A program made the position numbers and the translations under genes. The notes below the pieces were generated by a model. It searched no databases, was not told the DNA's origin, and saw only the letters and a list, made by a program, of their open reading frames with translations. From assembly GCF_900116665.1 (NCBI RefSeq), contig NZ_FPBK01000013.1, positions 1 through 64,000 on the forward strand: 64,000 nt of DNA. Reading direction: 5' to 3'. Origin of the DNA: Pustulibacterium marinum (GTDB taxonomy: Bacteria; Bacteroidota; Bacteroidia; Flavobacteriales; Flavobacteriaceae). Shown here piece by piece: positions 16,715 through 24,615 of this stretch. Position 1 is the stretch's first letter. Each line of letters begins with the position of its first letter.

Positions 16715-18214
16715 ATGATACAGTACCTACTTTTAGTAATCGCGTGCCAAGTGCTCTTTTTAGCACTGTATGATCTGTTCTTAAAAAAAGAAACCTTTTT
16801 CAATGTGAATAGAGCATATTTGTTGTTAACGCCATTACTTTCTTTGGTACTGCCATTCATAAAAATTTCCAACTTTGGAGGAATAATTCCAAGAGCTTTG
16901 ATTTTACCAAAGTTTGATGTAGCGCAAACGAATATTGAAGTGATTCAACTTTCGGAAGTTGTTATCTCGGGCCAACAAACTCAAGATTTTTGGTCGCAAG
17001 TTTCACCGTTACAAATTATTGCTGTAGTGGGAATGTTGTTTAGTTTGCTATTTTTCTTTTTCAAACTAGGAAAAATCTTTGAACTGAAAAATCATGGAAA
17101 GATTCAGTGGAAAAAGTATTTCTACGAGGTAACCATTCCAAAATCAAATATTGCTTTTTCCTTTTTTAATAATATGTTTTTAGGAGAAGAAGTAAAGCAA
17201 AAAAATCATGATCATATCATAGCGCACGAATTGGTACATATTCAGCAAAAACATAGCTGGGATTTACTGTATTTTGAAGTGTTTCGTATTGTTTTTTGGT
17301 TCAATCCATTAGTATACATGTATCAAAAACGAATTACGGAATTACACGAATTTATAGCCGATAGAAAAACGTCTCAACAAAATAAGAAAGAACACTATCA
17401 GCAATTATTACAAGAAGTATTTCAAACCGAAAATATTTCGTTCACCAATCAATTTTTCAATCAATCATTAATCAAAAAACGAATCAAAATGTTACAAAAA
17501 TCAAATTCAAAGAAAAGAGAACTTTTCAAATATATCTTAATCATTCCTATGCTTGCGGGAATTATGGTATACACTTCAGCCTGTAATCAAGAAGAAACTA
17601 CAGAAGTTGTGACTTCTGAAAATTTAACGGATGCAGAGTTGATGCATAAAATAGCATTAGAAAATAACATTTCAGAAGAGGCTGAGGCAAAATTACAGGT
17701 GTTTATCAAAAGTGAAAAAATGGTAACGTATATTAATACTTCTGAAATGGAAAAGGAAGAAATGTATAGGTTTCTTGTTTCTACTTATTTAGAATTTCAA
17801 GAGCAAGGAGATTTGCCTACAGTAGAAACCAGAACAGTTTCTGATTATACTACAAAAGATGCTTCTGTAAATGTAGATGTGCCATTTACAATTGTAGAAA
17901 AAAGACCTGCTTTTAAAGGTTTTGAAAATCAATCTGCTGCAGTTTTCAAAGAACAGTTAGATAAACACGTACGTACAACATTTCAATATCCGGCCGATGC
18001 TCAAGCAGATGGTGTTCAAGGTAGAGTGTATATAAATTTTAGAATTAATACAGATGGTTCCGTTAGCGTTATAGGATCTCGTGGCCCAGACAAACGTTTA
18101 GAAGCAGAAGCAGAACGTATTATAAATGCGTTACCAGCATTTGTGCCGGGTGAGCAAAGAGGCGAAGTAGTTCCGGTAACTTTTGCGTATCCAATTGTTT
18201 TTAAACTAAGCTAA
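16715..18214 (+). CDS. M56 (BlaR1-like) membrane metallopeptidase with TonB-C-like domain, copy 3
   Basis: 499 residues, 12 bp after copy 2. HELVH at 171-175 and the same four-TM plan. The periplasmic TM2-TM3 loop has QLSEVVISG (78-86), again TonB-box-like. After TM4 comes TSACNQEE, a Cys in the same place as in copy 2. A short charged linker precedes a TonB-C-like domain (~395-499: RPAFKGFEN, FQYPADAQADGVQG, INTDGSVSVIGS, FAYPIVF). Residues ~136-283 differ from copy 2 at only a few positions, pointing to recent duplication or gene conversion. Followed after 5 bp by the TPR gene. Confidence 0.9.
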   Translation: MIQYLLLVIACQVLFLALYDLFLKKETFFNVNRAYLLLTPLLSLVLPFIKISNFGGIIPRALILPKFDVAQTNIEVIQLSEVVISGQQTQDFWSQVSPLQIIAVVGMLFSLLFFFFKLGKIFELKNHGKIQWKKYFYEVTIPKSNIAFSFFNNMFLGEEVKQKNHDHIIAHELVHIQQKHSWDLLYFEVFRIVFWFNPLVYMYQKRITELHEFIADRKTSQQNKKEHYQQLLQEVFQTENISFTNQFFNQSLIKKRIKMLQKSNSKKRELFKYILIIPMLAGIMVYTSACNQEETTEVVTSENLTDAELMHKIALENNISEEAEAKLQVFIKSEKMVTYINTSEMEKEEMYRFLVSTYLEFQEQGDLPTVETRTVSDYTTKDASVNVDVPFTIVEKRPAFKGFENQSAAVFKEQLDKHVRTTFQYPADAQADGVQGRVYINFRINTDGSVSVIGSRGPDKRLEAEAERIINALPAFVPGEQRGEVVPVTFAYPIVFKLS

Positions 18215-18219
18215 ATTGT

Positions 18220-19350
18220 ATGAAATCGTTTGGTAGTATTATTTGTCTTTTTCTTGTTTGTGGAGTGTATGCGCAGGAAAAAGCAGATCAACTGTTTCAG
18301 TTAGGAAATTATAGCAAAGCAATTGTGGCGTATCAAAAAGACACCACTTCAGCACATAACCAGCGTATGACGGCAAAAAGCTATGCTGCTTTGGAAAATT
18401 ATGAATTAGCCATTTCTCATTATCTAAATGCCATAGCGATAGACAGTACTTTACAGTTGCAACAGTTTGAACTTGCCAAATTGTACTACCAAACCAATCA
18501 TATTGAAGATGCGATCAGTGTATATAAAAAACTCATCAAGAAAGATGAAGATAATCCAACGTTTCAATATCTATTAGGAGTTGCATACAATGCAATTGGT
18601 AACGGAAAAAAAGGGTACGAGTGTTTTCAAAAGGCCTACGAATTGGATCCCAATTATTTAAAAGCAAGCTATCAATTGGCAAAGACAGCATTGCTCAATG
18701 GTTCGTATGATACTTGTTTGAGCTTAATAAATGAGGGATTGAAGGTGAATCCAAACAATGTAGATTTTATCAATTTGATGGCTATTTATCATTATGATGT
18801 ACAAAATTATAAAAAAGCGATTCCTTGGTTTGAAAAACTACTAGAGAAAACTCAAGGTTCGGCAATTATTTACCGAAGATTTGCCTTGTGTCTTTTTCAG
18901 CGAAATGAATACGAACGTGCTATTGAAAACTGGAAAAATCAAATTTTGTATGATAAGTATAATCCAGATCCTTATTTGCAAATAGGTTTAGCATATACCA
19001 AGCTCAAAAATTATACAGAAGCTGAAACTTACATTAATCAATCAATTGAGCTGAAGCAAAATTCATTTTATGATGATTATGAAGCCCTTGCCGTAGTGTA
19101 TCAACAGCAGCAGAGTTTTAAAAAAGCATTACACTATTATGAACTTGCAAAAGAGGAAAATCCTAGTAAAGGTTCCATGCTTTATTACAAAATAGCGGTA
19201 ACGGCAGATAAAGTTTACACCTCCAATCCAAAGAAGGTATTGGAGTATTATAAAACTGCACAGGAAAATGAAGATAGCGAATATTTAAAAATGTACATGC
19301 AAAAACGCATAGATGAATTAGAGTCTGAAATTTTAGCACAAGCAGGCTAA
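18220..19350 (+). CDS. Secreted/periplasmic TPR-repeat protein
   Basis: 376 residues. The signal peptide ends at GVYAQEK. The mature protein is built of tandem TPR motifs, clearly visible as repeats of NPTFQYLLGVAYNAIGN, YLKASYQLAKTALLNGS and NPDPYLQIGLAYTKLKNY, about 8-10 units to residue ~365. TPR superhelices bind peptides or partner proteins. It follows the third M56 gene by 5 bp and is surely co-transcribed, so it may scaffold the periplasmic parts of the M56 proteins (inference). No enzymatic domain is present. Confidence 0.85.
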   Translation: MKSFGSIICLFLVCGVYAQEKADQLFQLGNYSKAIVAYQKDTTSAHNQRMTAKSYAALENYELAISHYLNAIAIDSTLQLQQFELAKLYYQTNHIEDAISVYKKLIKKDEDNPTFQYLLGVAYNAIGNGKKGYECFQKAYELDPNYLKASYQLAKTALLNGSYDTCLSLINEGLKVNPNNVDFINLMAIYHYDVQNYKKAIPWFEKLLEKTQGSAIIYRRFALCLFQRNEYERAIENWKNQILYDKYNPDPYLQIGLAYTKLKNYTEAETYINQSIELKQNSFYDDYEALAVVYQQQQSFKKALHYYELAKEENPSKGSMLYYKIAVTADKVYTSNPKKVLEYYKTAQENEDSEYLKMYMQKRIDELESEILAQAG

Positions 19351-19391
19351 TTCATTAAAAAATTGTACTTTTCGGCTTTCTATTGAATTTT

Positions 19392-19874
19392 ATGAAGCAG
19401 ATTTTTGCCTTGTTGTGTTTAGTATGTTGTTGTTCATGCGAGATGTTTCAAAAAGAAACTGTCTCGGAAGAGGAACTGGTAAACCAAAAAATGGCAGAAC
19501 TCAATATGAATGAGGTAGATGTTTATCCAATGTTTGAAGATTGTGATGAGAATCAACCAAAGCAAATTCAAAAACAATGCTTTGAAGGTGAAATAGCTGC
19601 GTTCTATGCAGGGATTTTATCGCAACAACAATTTGTTGTAGAAGATGATATTAATGATACCGTTTACGTCTATTTTTTAATTGACAAAACGGGAATTATA
19701 TCACTTCAGAAAATTGAAAAAAGTGCTTTAATAGCTCAGGCATTACCACAATTAGATAGTTTACTTCAAAAGAAAACCGATAGCATTCCTACTATTTTTC
19801 CAGCTCAAAAACAGGGTATAAAAGTAGCTAGCAAGTTTGTGTTACCTATAATTGTAAACTCGGAGTACAAGTAA
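19392..19874 (+). CDS. Lipoprotein with divergent TonB-C-like domain
   Basis: 160 residues from the ATG at 19392. A TTG three codons earlier is less likely. The N-terminus (MKQIFALLCLVCCCSCEMF) is a lipoprotein signal. The rest follows the pattern of the M56 C-termini: VYPMFEDCDE for PAFKGFEN, a QCFEGEIAAFYAGILS helix, a strand VYVYFLIDKTGIISL, a helix ending in LPQLDSLLQ, and a final strand SKFVLPIIV for FAYPIVF. It therefore looks like a free-standing, degenerate version of the M56 sensor domain. It is 41 bp after the TPR gene and is the last member of the operon. Function unknown; a soluble partner or competitor for the sensor is an inference. Confidence 0.72.
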   Translation: MKQIFALLCLVCCCSCEMFQKETVSEEELVNQKMAELNMNEVDVYPMFEDCDENQPKQIQKQCFEGEIAAFYAGILSQQQFVVEDDINDTVYVYFLIDKTGIISLQKIEKSALIAQALPQLDSLLQKKTDSIPTIFPAQKQGIKVASKFVLPIIVNSEYK

Positions 19875-19887
19875 AAAATACCCGTTC

Positions 19888-20772
19888 TTACAAAGTAAAT
19901 TTCACTCCCAGATTTAAATCAACAGGAAACTCTCCATTGCTATCATTATTCAAAGCAACAAAGTCGTTGTATTGAAAAGAAATATACGTGTTGTTCGCAA
20001 TTTTAAAATCTGCACCAATACCAAACATTACAGGAGCATCAAAATTGGTTCCTTTTTCAGTATAACTAACAATGTCTCCTTCGGTATCAGTAGTTGTATA
20101 AGTGGCAGATGCACTGGTGATAGTAACCAGTTTGGTTTGTGCATAGAGTTTAAGGTTTTCATTTCTTACCAATTTAAAACGATAGTTTAATGAAAACTGC
20201 GTAGAACTATAATCATAATCTTCTGCAGAGAAGGTTTGTTTCAAATGCGCAAAAGCACTATGTCTTGACATGGGTTTTAAGGCATCAAAAAACTCTGCCT
20301 CAACCAAAACTTGTGGAACCATCGTATTGTTCACATTTGTAGTGTATACATTATTACCTACACCTCCTAAGACACCTAAGTTTACACCTAGTTTAAAGTG
20401 CTTGTTTTCATACGTATACGAAGTGTCTTTTTGTTGATTGTAAGCCACTACAAAGTCGGTTAAACTTCCAAGCATTAAAGAGGTCTTAGTAGCAGATACA
20501 GAAGCGTCACTTGTTAAAGAAGCAAGTGTAGTTCGGTATTCGTATTGATAATCTCCTGAAGCATCTTTGGTATTCTTCAGTTCATAAAAACTTCCATTTT
20601 TCGCTACAAAATAGCGGTATTCACCATTGTTTTTGGTATAGTATAAGGAAATTTCACCAGATACTTCTTCTTGAAGCGTAATAGATTCTCCATTGATCAC
20701 TTGCGTAGTTTCTTGTGCAAATGTTACTAGGGATACAAAAAGGAAAACAACTAAAACAACGAGCTTTTTCAT
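19888..20772 (-). CDS. Putative outer-membrane beta-barrel protein
   Basis: 294 residues. Signal peptide MKKLVVLVVFLFVSLVTFAQE. After ~120 residues of mixed strands (SGEISLYYTKNNGEYRYFVAKNG), the C-terminal half alternates aromatic and polar residues (FKLGVNLGVLGGVGNN, YSSTQFSLNYRFKLV, NTYISFQYNDFVALN) and ends LNLGVKFTL, typical of an outer-membrane barrel of the porin-family/OmpW size. I recognise no specific family. It lies 36 bp after the GT2 gene on the same strand and is probably in that operon. Its 3' end is 13 bp from the M56 operon, convergent. Confidence 0.65.
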   Translation of the reverse strand: MKKLVVLVVFLFVSLVTFAQETTQVINGESITLQEEVSGEISLYYTKNNGEYRYFVAKNGSFYELKNTKDASGDYQYEYRTTLASLTSDASVSATKTSLMLGSLTDFVVAYNQQKDTSYTYENKHFKLGVNLGVLGGVGNNVYTTNVNNTMVPQVLVEAEFFDALKPMSRHSAFAHLKQTFSAEDYDYSSTQFSLNYRFKLVRNENLKLYAQTKLVTITSASATYTTTDTEGDIVSYTEKGTNFDAPVMFGIGADFKIANNTYISFQYNDFVALNNDSNGEFPVDLNLGVKFTL

Positions 20773-20808
20773 GGTTGGTTGATTTTATGAATGAGTAAAA
20801 ATATCAAT

Positions 20809-21936
20809 TTATTTTTGAAATGTTTCGCCTTTCCAGTTGTATGAAGCAAAAAAACTTTGAACAACAACCAGAATCACAAACATTGGATATATTAAAAATG
20901 AAATTACATAAGATTTTAAGTATCTATCTTGTTTGAAAAACTGTGCTGTTTTATTCAGAAGGAAAAAATCTAAATTGAATTTCAAAGCAAAACCAAATAG
21001 CCAAAATTTAAAGGAAAACAAATTTAATAATGCCAAAACACTAAAGACTAGAAGGTTCAAGTTCATGAGAAGAACCGACACGGCAACAAATTTTGAAAAC
21101 CAATTTTTGTATGCCGAAGTTTTTGCAGCCCAACGTCTACGTTGGTGTAATAAATTTTTCCAGTTGTGTTGTGGTTTGGTAGTAACCACAACGTGTTCTG
21201 ATTTTAAATATTGAACTGATGTTGCATCGTGTTTTTGCAGTTTTTCCATAAGGAAAATATCATCGCCGCTAGCAATATGATTATTTCCTTTAAACCCGGA
21301 AAGCTTCATGAAAACTGATTTCTCGTATGCCAAATTAGCTCCGTTACACATAAACGGTTTTTTAATACCAAAACCTCCAATGGTAGACCCTATCAAACTT
21401 AAAAAATCGAGTAATTGAAATTTTTCTAACAATGTATTTTCAATCGTATAAGTGACAGGCATAACAACCATTTTGGGCTGTTTTTGGTTAATGAATGCAG
21501 AGAGCGTTGCCAACCAGAGTTCGGGTATTTTACAATCGGCATCTGTAGTTACAATCCAAGGGTATTGCGCATTTTTAATTCCAACAGAAATAGCATCTTT
21601 TTTGGGGCTTTTTGTTTTTCTGATATTGGAAAGTACCTGAAGTTCTATTTCAGGATTTTCGGTGAGAAAATCAAAGATGAGTTGCTCATAGTTGTCGGTT
21701 GAGCCATCATCAACCAGTAGAATTTCAAATTTGGATTTTGGATAATTCAATCGGCTTAAAGAAAGCAATAATGCTGGAAGATTTTCTGCTTCGTTTTTAA
21801 ATGGAATGATAATGGAAAAACTGTTTTTTGCAGTTTTATCGGTTTCATCAAAATATCTCACTTTATCGAAGCCTAAAATAAAACTCAAAATGAGCAAAGC
21901 ATATACACCACAAATGATGAACCAACATATCAACAT
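20809..21936 (-). CDS. Family 2 glycosyltransferase, membrane-anchored
   Basis: 375 residues. An N-terminal TM helix (~2-20) is followed by a GT-A domain: SIIIPFKNEAENLP, LLVDDGSTD, TTDADCKIP (DxD) and a QRRRW motif (LLHQRRRWAAKTS) as in processive/cellulose-synthase-like GT2 enzymes. Two or three C-terminal TM helices follow. It would transfer sugar from a nucleotide donor at the inner membrane, possibly to a lipid or polysaccharide. Its start overlaps the end of the flippase-like gene by 7 bp, suggesting a shared pathway of cell-surface glycan synthesis. The acceptor is unknown. Confidence 0.87.
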   Translation of the reverse strand: MLICWFIICGVYALLILSFILGFDKVRYFDETDKTAKNSFSIIIPFKNEAENLPALLLSLSRLNYPKSKFEILLVDDGSTDNYEQLIFDFLTENPEIELQVLSNIRKTKSPKKDAISVGIKNAQYPWIVTTDADCKIPELWLATLSAFINQKQPKMVVMPVTYTIENTLLEKFQLLDFLSLIGSTIGGFGIKKPFMCNGANLAYEKSVFMKLSGFKGNNHIASGDDIFLMEKLQKHDATSVQYLKSEHVVVTTKPQHNWKNLLHQRRRWAAKTSAYKNWFSKFVAVSVLLMNLNLLVFSVLALLNLFSFKFWLFGFALKFNLDFFLLNKTAQFFKQDRYLKSYVISFLIYPMFVILVVVQSFFASYNWKGETFQK

Positions 21937-22859
21937 ACAACCTCGGTTTTTGTATTAAAGTTCCAAACCACATAACTGCCAAAAAGTGCAGGTATTGCCA
22001 TGTTTCCCAGAAATAGTAAGGTTGAAGTAGTCAAAACTATCCAATCATTTACGCCAAATGCACCAAACAAAACAACTGCAACTCCGGCTTTTATCACCAC
22101 GTCAAAAATAGAAATTGCCGGTACAAAGGAGGCTAAAATATACATAGAAGCAATGCAACTCATAGTATTGAGATACGTAATTTCAACCTGAAAAAATTGT
22201 AAAACAAAATAGAATTGATGTGCAAAAATAAGATATCGTAAGATTGAAAATAGAAAGTTTAGATTTCTGTTTTTAGGTGGAATTTGAACGTAATGTTTCC
22301 ATAATTCTTGCAGCGTATACCCTTTTATTGCTTGCTTTTTTAGCATTAAAACGATGCAAATTCCAATGGAAATTACTCCCAAAATAATACTCAGCCACAA
22401 CCATTTTTGAAGTAGTACCAATCCAACAATACCAAAAATCACCGTAGCAAGTAATTGATGTGCATTATGAAAAAAAGTCATTTCAAAAATAGACTTTCGT
22501 TTTGTTTTTGGGTAGAACAGTGCTTTGGCTCCATATTCTCCAATTCTATTTGGCGTAATAAAAGCTAAGGTTTGTGCACCGAGTGATTGCTGGATACTTT
22601 CTTTAAAGTTGATTTTTCGAACGGAAGCAACAAACGATTGCCATTTTAAAAATTCAATTCCCCAATTAGCGATACTGAACAGTAAAAAACAGCATAGCGG
22701 CGTAAAACTGAGTACATCGTATAGTTTTAAAACTCGTATAAAATCGTGAAAACTAAAATCATCTTGTGCTAAGCGCGTGTAGATTACAAAAAAAGCAATC
22801 ACAACAATGGCTACTTTGAGCAGTACAAAAAGATAATGCTTAGTTTTGTGGTGTTGCAT
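21930..22859 (-). CDS. Flippase-like / lysylphosphatidylglycerol-synthase TM-domain protein
   Basis: 309 residues, about eight TM helices and no soluble domain. Pattern FKESIQQSLGAQTLAFITPNRIGEYGAKALFY matches the LPG_synthase_TM (UPF0104) family, where such a G-E-Y/K motif is conserved. This group includes flippase-like proteins next to glycosyltransferases. It is first gene of an operon with the GT2 enzyme (7-bp overlap) and the outer-membrane protein. It diverges from ruvC with only ~31 bp between start codons, so promoters must overlap coding DNA. Confidence 0.75.
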   Translation of the reverse strand: MQHHKTKHYLFVLLKVAIVVIAFFVIYTRLAQDDFSFHDFIRVLKLYDVLSFTPLCCFLLFSIANWGIEFLKWQSFVASVRKINFKESIQQSLGAQTLAFITPNRIGEYGAKALFYPKTKRKSIFEMTFFHNAHQLLATVIFGIVGLVLLQKWLWLSIILGVISIGICIVLMLKKQAIKGYTLQELWKHYVQIPPKNRNLNFLFSILRYLIFAHQFYFVLQFFQVEITYLNTMSCIASMYILASFVPAISIFDVVIKAGVAVVLFGAFGVNDWIVLTTSTLLFLGNMAIPALFGSYVVWNFNTKTEVVC

Positions 22860-22890
22860 AGGCGCAAATTACACAATAAAACGGACACTA

Positions 22891-23445
22891 TTGAAAACCG
22901 AAAAAATAATCTTAGGGATAGATCCAGGAACAACAATTATGGGTTTTGGACTCATTAAAGTAGTTGGTTCTAAGATGGAATTACTTCAGTTAAACGAATT
23001 GAACTTGAAGAAATACACTGATCATTATCTCAAATTAAAAAAGATTTTTGAACGTACCGTTGAGTTGATAGACAACTATCACCCAGATGAAATAGCAATT
23101 GAAGCACCCTTTTTTGGAAAAAATGTACAGTCGATGCTAAAATTGGGTAGAGCACAAGGTGTTGCCATGGCAGCTGGTTTGTCTAGAGAAGTGCCAATTA
23201 CGGAGTATGAACCCAAGAAAATAAAAATGGCAATTACCGGTAATGGAAACGCTAGCAAAGAGCAAGTGGCCAAAATGTTGCAACAATTGGTAGGCTTAAA
23301 AGAGCTTCCTAAAAACCTGGATTCTACCGATGGTTTGGCGGCAGCGGTTTGTCATCATTTTAATGGCGGAAGAGCCGCGAAAAGCAAAAATTATTCTGGT
23401 TGGGATAGTTTTATCAAACAAAATCAAGATCGGGTTAAAAAGTAA
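22891..23445 (+). CDS. ruvC: Holliday junction resolvase RuvC
   Basis: 184 residues using the TTG at 22891, giving (M)KTEKIILGIDPGTT as in family members. A TTG at 22846 would add 15 unconserved residues that overlap the divergent gene. Catalytic acidic residues are visible: Asp in LGIDPGT, Glu in IAIEAPFFGKN and Asp in STDGLAAAVCHHF. RuvC cuts Holliday junctions during recombination with RuvAB. Its TAA overlaps the hemW ATG (TAATG), so the two are translationally coupled, a common Flavobacteriaceae pairing. Confidence 0.95.
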   Translation: MKTEKIILGIDPGTTIMGFGLIKVVGSKMELLQLNELNLKKYTDHYLKLKKIFERTVELIDNYHPDEIAIEAPFFGKNVQSMLKLGRAQGVAMAAGLSREVPITEYEPKKIKMAITGNGNASKEQVAKMLQQLVGLKELPKNLDSTDGLAAAVCHHFNGGRAAKSKNYSGWDSFIKQNQDRVKK

Positions 23446-24599
23446 TGGCAGGCATTTACATTCACATACCGTTTTGCAAACAAGCATGTCATTATTGTGA
23501 TTTTCATTTTTCCACATCTTTGAAGAAAAAGGAAGAAATGATAGCTGCTTTGAAGACTGAAATTCTCCTAAGAAAGAGTGAATTTGCCAACGAAACGGTT
23601 GCAACCATTTATTTTGGAGGCGGAACGCCCAGTATTTTGTCGGTTTCAGAATTAGATGAAATTATTCAAACCGTTTATGAGAACTATGCTGTTGTAGACA
23701 ATCCTGAAATTACGGTAGAAGCCAATCCCGATGATTTATCTTTTCAAACCGAAAAAGAAAACATTTTTGAAGCGTATAAGGCAATTGGCGTAAACCGCTT
23801 GTCTATTGGTGTGCAATCGTTTTTTGAAGAAGATTTAAAGTTGATGAATCGTGCGCACAATGCTGATGAAGCCATGGCGTGCATCAAAGAAGCTACACAA
23901 CATTTTGACAATATTACCATTGATTTGATCTACGGAATTCCAAACATGAGCAACGAGCGTTGGTTGCAAAATGTACAAACGGCATTAGATTTCGGAATTC
24001 CGCATATTTCCAGCTATGCTTTGACGGTAGAGCCCAAAACGGCATTGGATACGTTTATCAAAAAAGGAATTGTACCGGAAGTTGAAGATGAAGTGGCGCA
24101 AGCTCATTTTGAGCTGTTGGTTGCTAAATTAGCTGAAAATGGTTTTGTGCATTACGAATTGTCGAACTTCGGGAAAGAAGGATTTTTTAGTGAGAACAAT
24201 ACCGCTTATTGGTTGGGTAAAAAATACATTGGCATTGGTCCGTCTGCGCATAGTTACGATGGTGTGCACCGCAGTTGGAATGTTGCCAACAACACCAAAT
24301 ACATTAAAGCCATTCAGCAAAACGAATTGCCATCAGAAATTGAAACACTTTCGGTAACTGATAGATATAACGAAGCTGTGATGACAGGTTTACGTACTAT
24401 TTGGGGAGTTTCACTAACTCGTGTAGAGCAAGATTTTGGAACCAATTATAAGAAGTATCTACTACAACAGGCTGAAAAACATATACAAAATGAGTTGTTA
24501 CTTTTAAGTGCTGAAGAAGAAGATGTCATTCTGAAAACAACAGCAAAAGGCAAGTTTTTGGCAGACGGTCTCGCGTCTGATTTATTTCTTTTAAATTGA
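23445..24599 (+). CDS. hemW: Radical SAM heme chaperone HemW (coproporphyrinogen oxidase-like)
   Basis: 384 residues. The N-terminal motif IPFCKQACHYCDF holds the CxxxCxxC cluster ligands; GGGTPSILS and the HemN-like body (VEANPDDL, GVNRLSIGVQSF, DLIYGIPNM) follow, then a C-terminal HemN_C part. The length matches HemW rather than the longer HemN, and the N-terminal extension of HemN is absent. HemW binds heme and inserts it into respiratory enzymes, which fits the cytochrome-b SDH of this genome. Starts inside the ruvC stop. Confidence 0.92.
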   Translation: MAGIYIHIPFCKQACHYCDFHFSTSLKKKEEMIAALKTEILLRKSEFANETVATIYFGGGTPSILSVSELDEIIQTVYENYAVVDNPEITVEANPDDLSFQTEKENIFEAYKAIGVNRLSIGVQSFFEEDLKLMNRAHNADEAMACIKEATQHFDNITIDLIYGIPNMSNERWLQNVQTALDFGIPHISSYALTVEPKTALDTFIKKGIVPEVEDEVAQAHFELLVAKLAENGFVHYELSNFGKEGFFSENNTAYWLGKKYIGIGPSAHSYDGVHRSWNVANNTKYIKAIQQNELPSEIETLSVTDRYNEAVMTGLRTIWGVSLTRVEQDFGTNYKKYLLQQAEKHIQNELLLLSAEEEDVILKTTAKGKFLADGLASDLFLLN

Positions 24600-24615
24600 A
24601 CATAAAATCAAACAA

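Noticed and set aside
13547-18214. Beta-lactam resistance locus (BlaR1/MecR1)
   Set aside because: M56 and BlaI match, but the C-termini are TonB-C-like with no SxxK penicillin-binding domain, and no beta-lactamase is present.
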